From contig DASWHL010000142.1 of NCBI GenBank assembly GCA_036398175.1, positions 1-42,644 of the forward strand: a stretch of DNA of 42,644 nucleotides. Reading direction: 5' to 3'. This stretch comes from JAOTWJ01 sp036398175 (GTDB lineage: Bacteria; Gemmatimonadota; Gemmatimonadetes; Gemmatimonadales; GWC2-71-9). The first letter of the stretch is position 1. Every line of letters begins with the position of its first letter. The notes under the pieces are model-generated. The model did no database searches, was not told where the DNA came from, and saw nothing but the letters and a program-made list of their open reading frames with translations. Shown in pieces: positions 33,333-40,849 of the stretch. Position numbers and translations under genes: made by a program.

Positions 33333-34991
33333 TCAATTCACCCGCAATCCGGGCGGCGGCGTCAACTTCGGCGTCAGGTTCCCCACCGGCGCCGATACCC
33401 CATAGAAGCTCTGCACGTGCTGGATCGAGGCGATCAGCAGCGCCTCGAGCAGGAACGGGTTGTGCACGCCCTCACCGCTCGACTTGTGGGCTGTGTTCAC
33501 GCTCCCCTGCGTGGTGCAGGTGGTGGTCGGCGTGCAGCTCAGCTGGCCCTCCACCGTGAACCTCGACCACGCGGGCCGCTCGCTCGTGTAGGCCAGCTGC
33601 GCGTTCCAGATGGCCCCTTCGGCCGGCGTGAGCACGTTGTCGTAGAGGTTGATCTCGGTCAGGTTGTCGGCCGCGATGGCGTTGGCGAGCACCTCGGGCA
33701 GGAGACCACCGTCCGTGGTTTCCATGACGCTGTCGCCGTCCGTGTCGCTCCACAACAGGTCCACGTAGAAGTTCATGCTGGCCTTGGTGGCGATGAACGC
33801 CCCGCGGGCCCCGTCTTGACTGGTGTGACAGCCGGACACCGCGCAGCCCGCGAACTGGCGATTGGCCAGGTCGCAGGGTCCGGCCGTGGGCAGCCCCTGC
33901 GCGTCGAGACACTGGATGGCCTCGAACGTGTGGCCCACGCTGTTGAGCAGGAAGTCACCGGTCGCGGCGTCGGTCACCGGGAACATGTAGACGTGGCAGC
34001 TGGCGCACAGCCGCGGATTGGCCGACGTCCCGTGCGAGCTCACGATCTTGGTCGAGTCGTACTGGAAGTTGGGCGGCTTGTACCCCACGTCCTCGTCAAT
34101 CACGAGCAACCCCTGCGCGGCGTGCGGCCCGCGGCGCGTCGTGTTGCTCGATGGCGGATGGCCCTCGCGCGAGTGGCAGCTGACGCAGAGGTTCTCCCGC
34201 GTCGGCACGTCAATCGGGCGGCGGGTCTGTCCCGTGTTGGTGGCATCATGCGGGTCGTGGCACGTGGCGCACACGATCGGCTGGTAGTTCGTCGCGTTGG
34301 CCTTCTCCACGAAGTCGGCCGTCTCGCCGAACTTGTTCTCGATGGCCTTTCGACCCTCGTGGCAGTCCTGGCAGCCGGCCCGGGGACCTTCAGCCAGGTA
34401 GGCGTCACCACCGTACCCGTGCTTCGACTCGCGCCACTGCTCCACGAACGGATGGTGCGTGCCCTCGTGGCACCCGGCGCAGCCGTTGGTGCCGATCGTA
34501 TCCACGGCAATGGAGGCGAACGGCCGCACGACGGCGCCCGCCGCTACCGACTCGAGGTGCAACAGGCCCGGCCCGTGGCAGCTCTCGCACTGCACGTTGT
34601 GGTAGGTGGAGTCCGTGACCACGTTGTACCCGCCCGCCACCTCCAGCGCGTTCCCCAGCTCGCTCACCGTATGGCAGCCCGCGCAGAACGGTTGGGCGCT
34701 CCCGGAACCCTGGAGCGTGGCCCACGCGTCGGCGTGCGCGGTGGCCGCCCACCGCGCCTGGAAGTCGGCGTGGCAGTTGCCGCACGAGGTCTGGTTGTCC
34801 GCGACGTCATACAGACCAATGAACCCGTTGAGGCTGTCGGCCGGCTCGTTGAACGCCGGACGCTCGACCTCGGTCGTGTCGTATACGTACTGGGTCTCGG
34901 TACACCCGGTGCCCACGCCGCTCGTTGCCAGCACGGCCACCAGCGGCCACGCCAGGCTGACGGCCCAGATCCGACGAAGCAATCCTCTCAC
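33333..34991 (-). CDS. Nine-heme lipoprotein cytochrome, likely outer-membrane
   Basis: 552 residues from a GTG at 34991 preceded by GGTGGAG. The signal ends in LATSGVGTGCTETQ, a weak but plausible lipobox (Cys about 30). The mature protein has eight CxxCH sites (CGNCH, CAGCH, CESCH, CAGCH, CQDCH, CATCH, CVSCH, CASCH) in residues 70-340 and one unusual CX4CH, GCAVSGCHTSQDG, about residue 390; such spacing binds heme in some Desulfovibrio cytochromes. The C-terminal 140 residues have no heme motif and end PKLTPPPGLRVN. Lipid anchoring and heme content fit an outer-membrane or surface electron-transfer protein; its side of the membrane is unknown. Confidence 0.88.
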   Translation of the reverse strand: MRGLLRRIWAVSLAWPLVAVLATSGVGTGCTETQYVYDTTEVERPAFNEPADSLNGFIGLYDVADNQTSCGNCHADFQARWAATAHADAWATLQGSGSAQPFCAGCHTVSELGNALEVAGGYNVVTDSTYHNVQCESCHGPGLLHLESVAAGAVVRPFASIAVDTIGTNGCAGCHEGTHHPFVEQWRESKHGYGGDAYLAEGPRAGCQDCHEGRKAIENKFGETADFVEKANATNYQPIVCATCHDPHDATNTGQTRRPIDVPTRENLCVSCHSREGHPPSSNTTRRGPHAAQGLLVIDEDVGYKPPNFQYDSTKIVSSHGTSANPRLCASCHVYMFPVTDAATGDFLLNSVGHTFEAIQCLDAQGLPTAGPCDLANRQFAGCAVSGCHTSQDGARGAFIATKASMNFYVDLLWSDTDGDSVMETTDGGLLPEVLANAIAADNLTEINLYDNVLTPAEGAIWNAQLAYTSERPAWSRFTVEGQLSCTPTTTCTTQGSVNTAHKSSGEGVHNPFLLEALLIASIQHVQSFYGVSAPVGNLTPKLTPPPGLRVN

Positions 34992-35082
34992 ACTCCACCT
35001 CTCGGTAGATGTACAGCGCGTGTTCTACGGGGATATACGGAAGCCCCACGCGTCAATGTAGAGAAGATGAATTAAAAACCCG

Positions 35083-35098
35083 TGAAGCCGATTTGAAG
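35083..35098 (+). promoter_or_regulatory. 11-bp-spaced TGAAG repeats upstream of the nine-heme gene
   Basis: TGAAG at 35083-35087 (allowing for the T at 35083) and 35094-35098 start 11 bp apart, in the 223-bp gap between the nine-heme gene (starts 34991, minus) and glpK. The spacing and core match the pair at 28200-28215. A possible minus-strand -10, TATATC (35037-35032), lies about 46 bp away. The remainder of the gap has only the hairpin described separately. Confidence 0.35.
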
Positions 35099-35185
35099 GA
35101 TGCTGCTTCCAGTTATCACGTTATCTGGCAGCGACTTGTCGAACCTGAAGATACCTAAGGGTGCTTCATGCAGCGGGCATCGCCG

Positions 35186-35213
35186 GTCGTCCGTCGGAAA
35201 CACTACGGACGAC
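35186..35213. terminator. Hairpin directly after glpK
   Basis: Perfect 9-bp inverted repeat GTCGTCCGT (35186-35194) and ACGGACGAC (35205-35213) with a 10-nt loop, beginning 1 nt beyond the glpK stop codon on the minus strand. Likely the 3' end of the rho-glpK transcript, though no T-tract follows. Confidence 0.5.
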
Positions 35214-35214
35214 G

Positions 35215-36696
35215 TCAGCGGGAGCTGCGCGCCCAGTGGAGCGCGGCGCTCACCGCGCGCTCCCAACCGTGATAGCCGGCCGCCGCGGCACGCCCCAATG
35301 CCGCGTCTGGTTCGAACGCGCGATAGCGGCGACTCTGGACGAACGCGGCGGCGCCGTTCCACACGCCGGTGGCGAGGCCCGCGAGCCCCGCCGCCCCGAG
35401 CGCCGTGGACTCGACCACGTCCGGGCGCTGCACGGGCACGCCCAGGACCGTCGCCTGGAACGCCATCAGCCAGTCGTTGGCGGCGGCGCCGCCGTCCACG
35501 CGTAGCGATCGGAGCGGCACCCCCGTGGCGCCGGTCATGGCATCCACCACGTCGCGGGTGCCGTAGGCCATGGCTTCGAGCGCCGCCCGGACCAGGTGGG
35601 CGCGCGTCGTGCCGCGCGTCAGGCCGACGATCGTCCCGCGGGCCTCGGCCTCCCAGAACGGTGCCCCGAGCCCCACGAGCGCGGGGACGAACGCCACGCC
35701 ACCCGTATCGTCCAGCGACCGCGCCAGCGCCTCGCTCTCCGCCGCCGAAGCGATCAGCCCGAGCCCGTCGCGGAGCCATTGCAGGGCCGCGCCGGCCACG
35801 AAGATGGCGCCCTCCACGGCCAGCGCGGGCGCGCCGCGCTCGTCGCAGGCCATCGTCGTCAGCACCCGTCCCCGCGACTCCGGCACGCGATCGCCGACGC
35901 GCATCAGGAGAAACGCGCCGGTCCCGTAGGTGTTCTTCGCTTCGCCCGGCTGGTGACAGCCCTGTCCGAACAGGGCCGCCTGCTGGTCGCCGGCGATCCC
36001 CGCGATGGGAATACCGGCGCCCAACGGCCCGGCCGCCGTCTCGGCGCACACGCCGCTCGACGGCACGATGTCCGGGAGCGCCGCGCGCGGGACGCCAAAG
36101 AGGCCCAGCAACTCGTCGTCCCAGTCGCGGTGCTCGAGGTTGTAGAGCAGGGTCCGCGACGCGTTGGTATGGTCGGTGACGACCGTGGCACCGCCCGACA
36201 AGCGGTAGACGAGCCAGCTGTCCACCGTGCCGAACACCACTTCCCCGCGTTCCGCCCGGGTCCGGAGGCCCGGCACTTCCCGCAGCAGCCACTCGATCTT
36301 GGTCGCGGAGAAATATGGATCCCACACGAGCCCGGTGCGCCGGGCCAGGTCCTCCACACCGTGGGCCGCCTTGAGCTCCCGGCAACGGGCCGCCGTCCGC
36401 CGGTCCTGCCACACCAGGGCCCGGTGCAGCGGCGCCCCCGTGGCCCGCTCCCAGGCGATCACGGTTTCGCGCTGGTTGGTGATCCCGATGGCCGCCGGCC
36501 GCTCCGCGCCGAGGGCGGTGCGCGCGGCGGCCACGGTCGTCTCCCAGATCTCCTCGGGATCGTGCTCCACCCACGCCGGCCGGGGATAGTGCTGCTGGAT
36601 CTCCTGGTAGCCGCGGGACCGCACGATGCCGTCGTCGCCGACGAGCAGGGCCGTCGAGCCGGTCGTACCCTGATCGAGGGCGAGAACCGCGGACAT
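35215..36696 (-). CDS. glpK: Glycerol kinase
   Basis: 493 residues, standard length. GlpK phosphorylates glycerol to glycerol-3-phosphate with ATP. Motifs: N-terminal phosphate loop LALDQGTTGSTALLVG, ITNQRETVIAWERATG and VWQDRRTAARC (glycerol-binding Arg/Glu region), GIAGDQQAALFGQGCHQPGE (catalytic Asp region), KNTYGTGAFLLMRVG and LRVDGGAAANDWLMAFQATV (ATP-binding). The E. coli allosteric features are not assessed. It starts 25 nt downstream of the rho stop on the same strand; no glpF or glpD is near, so it appears to have become attached to the rho transcript. Confidence 0.97.
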   Translation of the reverse strand: MSAVLALDQGTTGSTALLVGDDGIVRSRGYQEIQQHYPRPAWVEHDPEEIWETTVAAARTALGAERPAAIGITNQRETVIAWERATGAPLHRALVWQDRRTAARCRELKAAHGVEDLARRTGLVWDPYFSATKIEWLLREVPGLRTRAERGEVVFGTVDSWLVYRLSGGATVVTDHTNASRTLLYNLEHRDWDDELLGLFGVPRAALPDIVPSSGVCAETAAGPLGAGIPIAGIAGDQQAALFGQGCHQPGEAKNTYGTGAFLLMRVGDRVPESRGRVLTTMACDERGAPALAVEGAIFVAGAALQWLRDGLGLIASAAESEALARSLDDTGGVAFVPALVGLGAPFWEAEARGTIVGLTRGTTRAHLVRAALEAMAYGTRDVVDAMTGATGVPLRSLRVDGGAAANDWLMAFQATVLGVPVQRPDVVESTALGAAGLAGLATGVWNGAAAFVQSRRYRAFEPDAALGRAAAAGYHGWERAVSAALHWARSSR

Positions 36697-36721
36697 GGGG
36701 TGGGAGCGCGGCGGCCGCGCC

Positions 36722-37975
36722 TCAGGCCACGAAGCGGGCCATCTCGTCGAGGCTCGGCGAGCGCTTCATCATGGCCAGCAGTTCGTTCATGGCCTCGACG
36801 GAACCCATGCGGGCCAGGAGGTTCCGCACCGCGTGGGAGATCTTGAGGGTTTCGGGGGTGAGCAGCAGCTCCTCCCGCCGCGTGGAGCTGGCGTTCAAGT
36901 CAATGGCCGGGAACACGCGCCGCTCCGAGAGGTCGCGGCTCAGCACCAGCTCGCTGTTGCCGGTGCCCTTGAACTCCTCGAAGATCACCGTGTCCATCTT
37001 GGAGCCCGTGTCAATCAGGGCCGTGCCGATGATCGTGAGCGACCCGCCCCCGCGCTTGGGATCCACCGCGCGCGCGCTGCCGAGGAACCGCTTGGGCTCC
37101 TCCATCGAGCCGGCATCGAGCCCGCCGGTAAGCGTGCGGCCGGTGCCCTTCTCCACCGTGTTGTACGCGCGGGCGAGCCGCGTGATGGAGTCCAGCACGA
37201 TCACGACGTCCCGCTCCAGCTCGACCTGGCGCCGCGCCCGCTCGAGCGTCAGCTCGGCAAGCGCGGTGTGGCGCTCCGGCGGGAAGTCGAAGCTCGACGC
37301 GATCACCTCGCCGAACCCGCACATCTCCATCTCCGTCACCTCTTCGGGCCGCTCGTCCACGAGGAGGATGTAGAGGGCCATCGCCGGATGGTTGCGTACC
37401 ACCCCCTCGCAGATGGACTGGAGCACCGTGGTCTTGCCGGCCTTGGCCGGCGCCACAATCAGCGCCCGCTGGCCTTTGCCGAGCGGGCACAGGAGATCCA
37501 TGATGCGGTTCGTGTAGTCGGTCTGGCCGTTGCGGCGGATGTCGCAGTCGAGCGGGAGCGGGGCGAACGGATGGACGGCGCCGAGGTCGGTGAAGTGCGG
37601 GCGGCTGAGGGCCTCCGACGCCGGGAGGCCGTTCACCTGATTGGCCTGCCGCAGAATCAGGCCCCGGCCGCCCTTGCCCGCGGCCATCGCGTCGCCCTCG
37701 ACTTCGTCGCCCTTGCGGAGTCCGAGTCGCTCGATGATGCGGGGCGGCACGTGCACGTCGTGTTTCGTGGGCAGGTATCCGGCGTCCCGGCGGCGCAGGA
37801 AACCGCCGCCGCGTCCGGTCATGTCGAGCAGTCCGTGGACCGTGACGCTGGCGCCAGCGGTCGGGATCTCGTGCTCCCCGGTACTCTGGGGCCTGCCGTC
37901 CGGCGCCTCCCCGCCGCGGCCGCCGCGGGGGCGGCGCGACGGGCGACGGCGGCGGCCGCGCTCACGCTGATTCAT
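36722..37975 (-). CDS. rho: Transcription termination factor Rho
   Basis: 417 residues. Rho is the hexameric RNA helicase that ends transcription. The N-terminus is a basic Arg/Gly-rich extension (about 1-25, RERGRRRRPSRRPRGGRGG), followed by the RNA-binding OB part (about 40-110), then the ATPase: FAPLPLDCDIRRNGQTDYTN, Walker A APAKAGKTTVLQSI, YILLVDERPEEVTEMEM, Walker B VVIVLDSITRLARAYN and the Q/R-loops (KGTGRTLTGGLD, SSTRREELLL). The ATG at 37975 gives a typical bacterial Rho without the long insertion seen in some actinobacteria. 37976-38113 holds no gene and probably its leader or promoter. Confidence 0.97.
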   Translation of the reverse strand: MNQRERGRRRRPSRRPRGGRGGEAPDGRPQSTGEHEIPTAGASVTVHGLLDMTGRGGGFLRRRDAGYLPTKHDVHVPPRIIERLGLRKGDEVEGDAMAAGKGGRGLILRQANQVNGLPASEALSRPHFTDLGAVHPFAPLPLDCDIRRNGQTDYTNRIMDLLCPLGKGQRALIVAPAKAGKTTVLQSICEGVVRNHPAMALYILLVDERPEEVTEMEMCGFGEVIASSFDFPPERHTALAELTLERARRQVELERDVVIVLDSITRLARAYNTVEKGTGRTLTGGLDAGSMEEPKRFLGSARAVDPKRGGGSLTIIGTALIDTGSKMDTVIFEEFKGTGNSELVLSRDLSERRVFPAIDLNASSTRREELLLTPETLKISHAVRNLLARMGSVEAMNELLAMMKRSPSLDEMARFVA

Positions 37976-38113
37976 GATGCCTCGTGTGGCAGTTCGCTTC
38001 GCATTCCATCACATGCAGCCAGGTTCCGGTGCGGGCTCCAGGGACGGGGCGCCGCGGCGCCCGGTCCCGGCGCGGAATGGGCTGCCGGCCGCGGGGGATC
38101 GTGGCCGGTCGGA

Positions 38114-38584
38114 TCAGTGCCGTTCGAAGACGGCGGTGTTCCCCGCGCGGTCGAACGTCAGGACCGAGTACGCCTCGCGCTGGTCCCCCACGTCCATCCC
38201 CGGGGAGCCGATGGGCATGCCCGGCACCGCGAGCCCCAGCACGTCGGGCTGCTCGTCCAGCAGCCGGTCAATGTCCGCGGCCGGGACGTGACCTTCGATC
38301 ACGTACTTCCCGACGGTCGCGGTGTGGCAGGTTCCCAGCGCCCGCGGCACCCGGGATCCCGTCTTCATTTCCATCAGGGCCGCCTCGTCCACGTCGCGGG
38401 GGACGACCGTGAAGCCATGCTCTTGCAGGTGAACCACCCACTTGGTGCAGCAGCCTCAGGTGGGGGTCTTGTACACCGTCACGGTCGGCCGCTCCGCCTG
38501 GAGATCGGCCTGGGCCAGGGCCCCTGCCACCCCCGTCACGGCAAGCGCCGCCGCTGCCAGGGCCCATCGGCCTGGACGCGTCAT
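38114..38584 (-). CDS. DUF411 (CopG-like) metal-binding protein with in-frame TGA at the first motif Cys: candidate selenoprotein
   Basis: The open frame 38114-38437 (107 residues, VVHLQEHGFTVVPRDVDEAA ... LGLAVPGMPIGSPGMD) is a DUF411 domain lacking its start. Reading on in the same frame to the ATG at 38584 restores a signal peptide (WALAAAALAVTGVAGALAQA) and TVTVYKTPT-TGA-GCCTKW. DUF411 proteins normally read SPTCGCCxKW there, so the single TGA (38458-38456) replaces exactly the first Cys. With TGA read as selenocysteine (residue 43) the product is 156 residues and full length. The alternatives are a nonsense mutation or a base error. Family members such as CopG bind copper. Divergent from a lipoprotein gene. 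Confidence 0.72.
38425..38441 (-). promoter_or_regulatory. Possible bacterial SECIS hairpin after the in-frame TGA
   Basis: On the minus strand, the 7-bp stem GUGGGUG (38441-38435) pairs with CACCUGC (38431-38425), with two wobble pairs, and closes a 3-nt GUU loop (38434-38432). The loop starts with G and lies 21 nt after the TGA, within the reported 16-37 nt range for bacterial SECIS elements. Judged by eye only; GC-rich RNA forms such stems easily. Confidence 0.35.
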
Positions 38585-38749
38585 GACCGTCTGCCTCCCG
38601 CTGTGGTTCGGACGCAGCCCGCGCACGGCGGCACCGGCCGCCGGATGTCAGCGCGCGGGTCTGACAGGTTGGTGAAACATCGCACGGGGAACCGCCTACG
38701 CCAAGGGCGGACCTCCCGAGGGCTCCGGTGCCGCCGTTACCTTTGCCTC

Positions 38750-39145
38750 ATGTCCAGCCACAGACCGCGGCTCCTGGCAGCCGGCCTCACGGCCCTGGCC
38801 CTCGCCGCCTGCACCCCCGACCGCCCGCGCCCGGGCCCGCCGTCCATCACCCTGGAGCTGCCGGTGGGGCACGTGGTTGCAAGCCCCGATACGTTCGCCG
38901 TGGGCGTCCGCGCCCGGGACGACAACGGCCTCGATTCGGTCGTGGTGACGTTCCTCGACGAGCGGCGCGAGGTCTTCGCGTTCAACGAGATCGAGGTAGT
39001 GGACTTCGTGTTCTTCATCGTGCCCGAAGGACGGATCGTCGGCGAGTTGGTAGATGTGCAGGCGTTCGCGTTGGACCTGGTGGGCGGGCGCACCACCACC
39101 TCGGCCACCCTCACCATCATCGCGCGCGACACCGCGAGCCCATGA
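38750..39145 (+). CDS. Small lipoprotein of unknown function
   Basis: 131 residues. Signal LLAAGLTALALAACTPDRP gives a clear lipobox (LAAC, Cys about 19). The mature part, ITLELPVGHVVASPDTFAVG and RARDDNGLDSVVVTFLDERR, ending TTTSATLTIIARDT, looks like a single Ig-like beta domain. The ATG at 38750 is the only sensible start; the frame continues upstream to 36695 purely as antisense to rho. It precedes recF by 40 nt and may be cotranscribed with it. The family is not recognised. Confidence 0.78.
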   Translation: MSSHRPRLLAAGLTALALAACTPDRPRPGPPSITLELPVGHVVASPDTFAVGVRARDDNGLDSVVVTFLDERREVFAFNEIEVVDFVFFIVPEGRIVGELVDVQAFALDLVGGRTTTSATLTIIARDTASP

Positions 39146-39185
39146 CGCCCGCCCGCCGCGCGGTCCGGCCCGGGCGGAGCCGCGG

Positions 39186-40253
39186 GTGGAGCTGACCCAC
39201 CTCACGGTCCGCAACTTCCGGAACCTCGCGGCACTCGAGGTGGACTTCCCCGCACGTGGCAGCGTCGTGGTGGGCGACAACGGCCAGGGCAAGACCAATC
39301 TCCTCGAGGCCGTGTACTACCTCGTCCTGTTCCGGTCCCTCCGCGGCGTGAAGGACCGCGAGCTGGTGCGGTTCGGCGAGGCCGGCTTTTTCGTGGCGGG
39401 CGCGGGCGGCTGCCGGGTGACGGCGGGCTACGAGGTCGCGGGCCGTCGCAAGAAGGTCACCGTGGACGGCCTGCCCGCCACCAAGCTGGGCGACGCCGTG
39501 GGGCGCGTGCTCGCGGTGAGCTTCTCGCCCGCGGACCGCGCGCTGGTGGCGGGCGGCCCGGCGGAGCGGCGCCGCTACCTCGATGTGCTGCTCTCGCTCA
39601 GCGACCGCGGCTACCTCGAGGCGCTCACCGCCCAGCGTGCGGCGCTCCGCCAGCGGAACGCGGCACTCCGGCGCGGCCAGCCCGTCACGGCGTGGGCGTT
39701 CGATCCGCCGTTCGCGCACGCGGCGGCCGTGGTCACCGCCCGCCGGCTGGCGTGGGTCGCGGACCAGGCCGACCGCTTCTCCGCGCTGACCGCCGCCCTG
39801 GGCGAGCCCGATCGCGCGGCCATGGAGTACCACGTGCACCGCGGCGGCGGCCCCGACGCGGAGGCCATGCTCGCGGGCCTCGGCGCCGCGCGCGACCGGG
39901 ACGCGCGGCGCGGGATGACTACGGTGGGCCCGCACCGCGACGAGCTGCGACTCACGCTGGGGGGCCACGACGCGCGGCAGGTGGGCTCCGCCGGGCAGCA
40001 GCGCACCGCGGCCCTCGCCCTGCGGCTGCTCGAAGCCGAGTCGCTCACCCGCGCCCACGGGTCCACGCCCGTGGCCCTGTTCGACGACGCGTTCGCGGAG
40101 TTGGACGCCCACCGCCAGGGCCGGTTGCTCGGTCTCATTGCCGATACGCTCCCCGGCCAGGCCATCGTCACCGCGCCGCGGGAGGCCGAGGTGCCCCAAG
40201 CCTTGCTGGACCGGCCGCGCTGGCGCATGCACGGAGGCCGTCTTGAAACGTGA
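39186..40253 (+). CDS. recF: DNA replication/repair protein RecF
   Basis: 355 residues. RecF binds ssDNA-dsDNA junctions and with RecO and RecR loads RecA at gaps. GTG start at 39186 gives MELTHLTVRNFRNLAALEVD, the canonical RecF N-terminus. ATPase motifs: Walker A GDNGQGKTNLLEAVYYL (about 34-50), signature GSAGQQRTAALALRLLEAES and Walker B PVALFDDAFAELDAHRQG. The frame extending to 39054 lies over the lipoprotein gene. It overlaps dciA by 11 nt and lies upstream of gyrB, as in many bacterial replication clusters, though dnaA and dnaN are absent here. Confidence 0.95.
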   Translation: MELTHLTVRNFRNLAALEVDFPARGSVVVGDNGQGKTNLLEAVYYLVLFRSLRGVKDRELVRFGEAGFFVAGAGGCRVTAGYEVAGRRKKVTVDGLPATKLGDAVGRVLAVSFSPADRALVAGGPAERRRYLDVLLSLSDRGYLEALTAQRAALRQRNAALRRGQPVTAWAFDPPFAHAAAVVTARRLAWVADQADRFSALTAALGEPDRAAMEYHVHRGGGPDAEAMLAGLGAARDRDARRGMTTVGPHRDELRLTLGGHDARQVGSAGQQRTAALALRLLEAESLTRAHGSTPVALFDDAFAELDAHRQGRLLGLIADTLPGQAIVTAPREAEVPQALLDRPRWRMHGGRLET

Positions 40254-40542
40254 GCGCGCGGCGGGCCTCGGCGAGGCGATCGAGGCCTACCTCAAGCGCC
40301 GCGGCCTCAAGCGCCGCGTTGACCAGGCCAGCGTCGTGGACGCCTGGCCCGCGCTCGTGGGACCTCAGATCGCGCGGGTGACCACGGCGGAAGGCGTGTC
40401 GGAGGACGGCGTGCTGTTCGTGCGCGTGGCCACGGCCGGGTGGATGCAGGAGCTCCAGATGCAGTCGCGGACCATTCTCCAGCGCCTGGCCGATGGGGGG
40501 CGGCCGATCCGCCGGATCGTCTGGCGGGTGGGGGAGGCCTAG
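40243..40542 (+). CDS. dciA: DciA/DUF721 family protein
   Basis: 99 residues. DciA proteins bind or load the replicative helicase in bacteria lacking DnaC/DnaI. The DUF721 core is clear: GLGEAIEAYLKRRGLKRRVD, VVDAWPALVGPQIARVTTAE, GVLFVRVATAGWMQELQMQ. The best start is TTG 40243 (MKRERAAGLG...), with GGAGG (40233-40237) spaced 5 nt upstream; the longer frame starts inside recF. This overlap with recF suggests coupling. Placement between recF and gyrB is typical for this family. Confidence 0.87.
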   Translation: MKRERAAGLGEAIEAYLKRRGLKRRVDQASVVDAWPALVGPQIARVTTAEGVSEDGVLFVRVATAGWMQELQMQSRTILQRLADGGRPIRRIVWRVGEA

Positions 40543-40551
40543 GAAAGCCGG

Positions 40552-40662
40552 GCACAAGTCGCGCGTGGATCCCGGAGGACGCGTCAGTGAGCGGGGCCCG
40601 GGCTGCCAGCCGGCCCTACTCGCGAACTGCAGCGACCAGAGGAACCCACGCGCGACTTGTGC
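40552..40662. repeat. Long-armed inverted repeat between dciA and gyrB
   Basis: Perfect 17-bp arms GCACAAGTCGCGCGTGG (40552-40568) and its reverse complement CCACGCGCGACTTGTGC (40646-40662), 77 bp apart, with partly matching flanks outside them (GGAAAGC against GGGAAGC). No protein-coding signal lies inside. The region 40543-40849 (307 bp) otherwise contains only the gyrB promoter and leader hairpin. It may be a small mobile-type (MITE-like) element or a structured terminator for recF-dciA. Confidence 0.7.
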
Positions 40663-40744
40663 GGAGCTTCCCCGGGCGGAAAGCCAGCCCTGCGACCATT
40701 CCACAACATCATGCAAGATAGCAACTTAGCAGCCCATCCAGCCG

Positions 40745-40774
40745 TTGCTTTTCATCGCCGATCCCGGGTATATT
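40745..40774 (+). promoter_or_regulatory. Sigma-70-type promoter for gyrB
   Basis: TTGCTT (40745-40750) and TATATT (40769-40774) separated by 18 nt, the best promoter-like pair in the window. Transcription would begin near 40781, giving a leader of about 70 nt before gyrB. Confidence 0.6.
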
Positions 40775-40786
40775 GATTGGACCTCG

Positions 40787-40809
40787 ACGGGGGTCGTTTC
40801 GGCCCCCGT
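40787..40809 (+). promoter_or_regulatory. Hairpin in the gyrB mRNA leader
   Basis: ACGGGGG (40787-40793) pairs with CCCCCGT (40803-40809), extendable by two inner pairs around a GTTTC loop. It lies at about +7 of the predicted gyrB transcript. There is no T-tract, so it is more likely a stabilising or regulatory leader stem than a terminator. Confidence 0.5.
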
Positions 40810-40849
40810 TCTCCGTATCAGATCGCAGGTTCTCCAGCGCAGGACGGCC

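Noticed and set aside
38114..38584. Frameshift as the reason for the broken DUF411 gene
   Set aside because: Signal peptide, motif and domain are all in one frame with a single TGA between them, so a shift is not needed.
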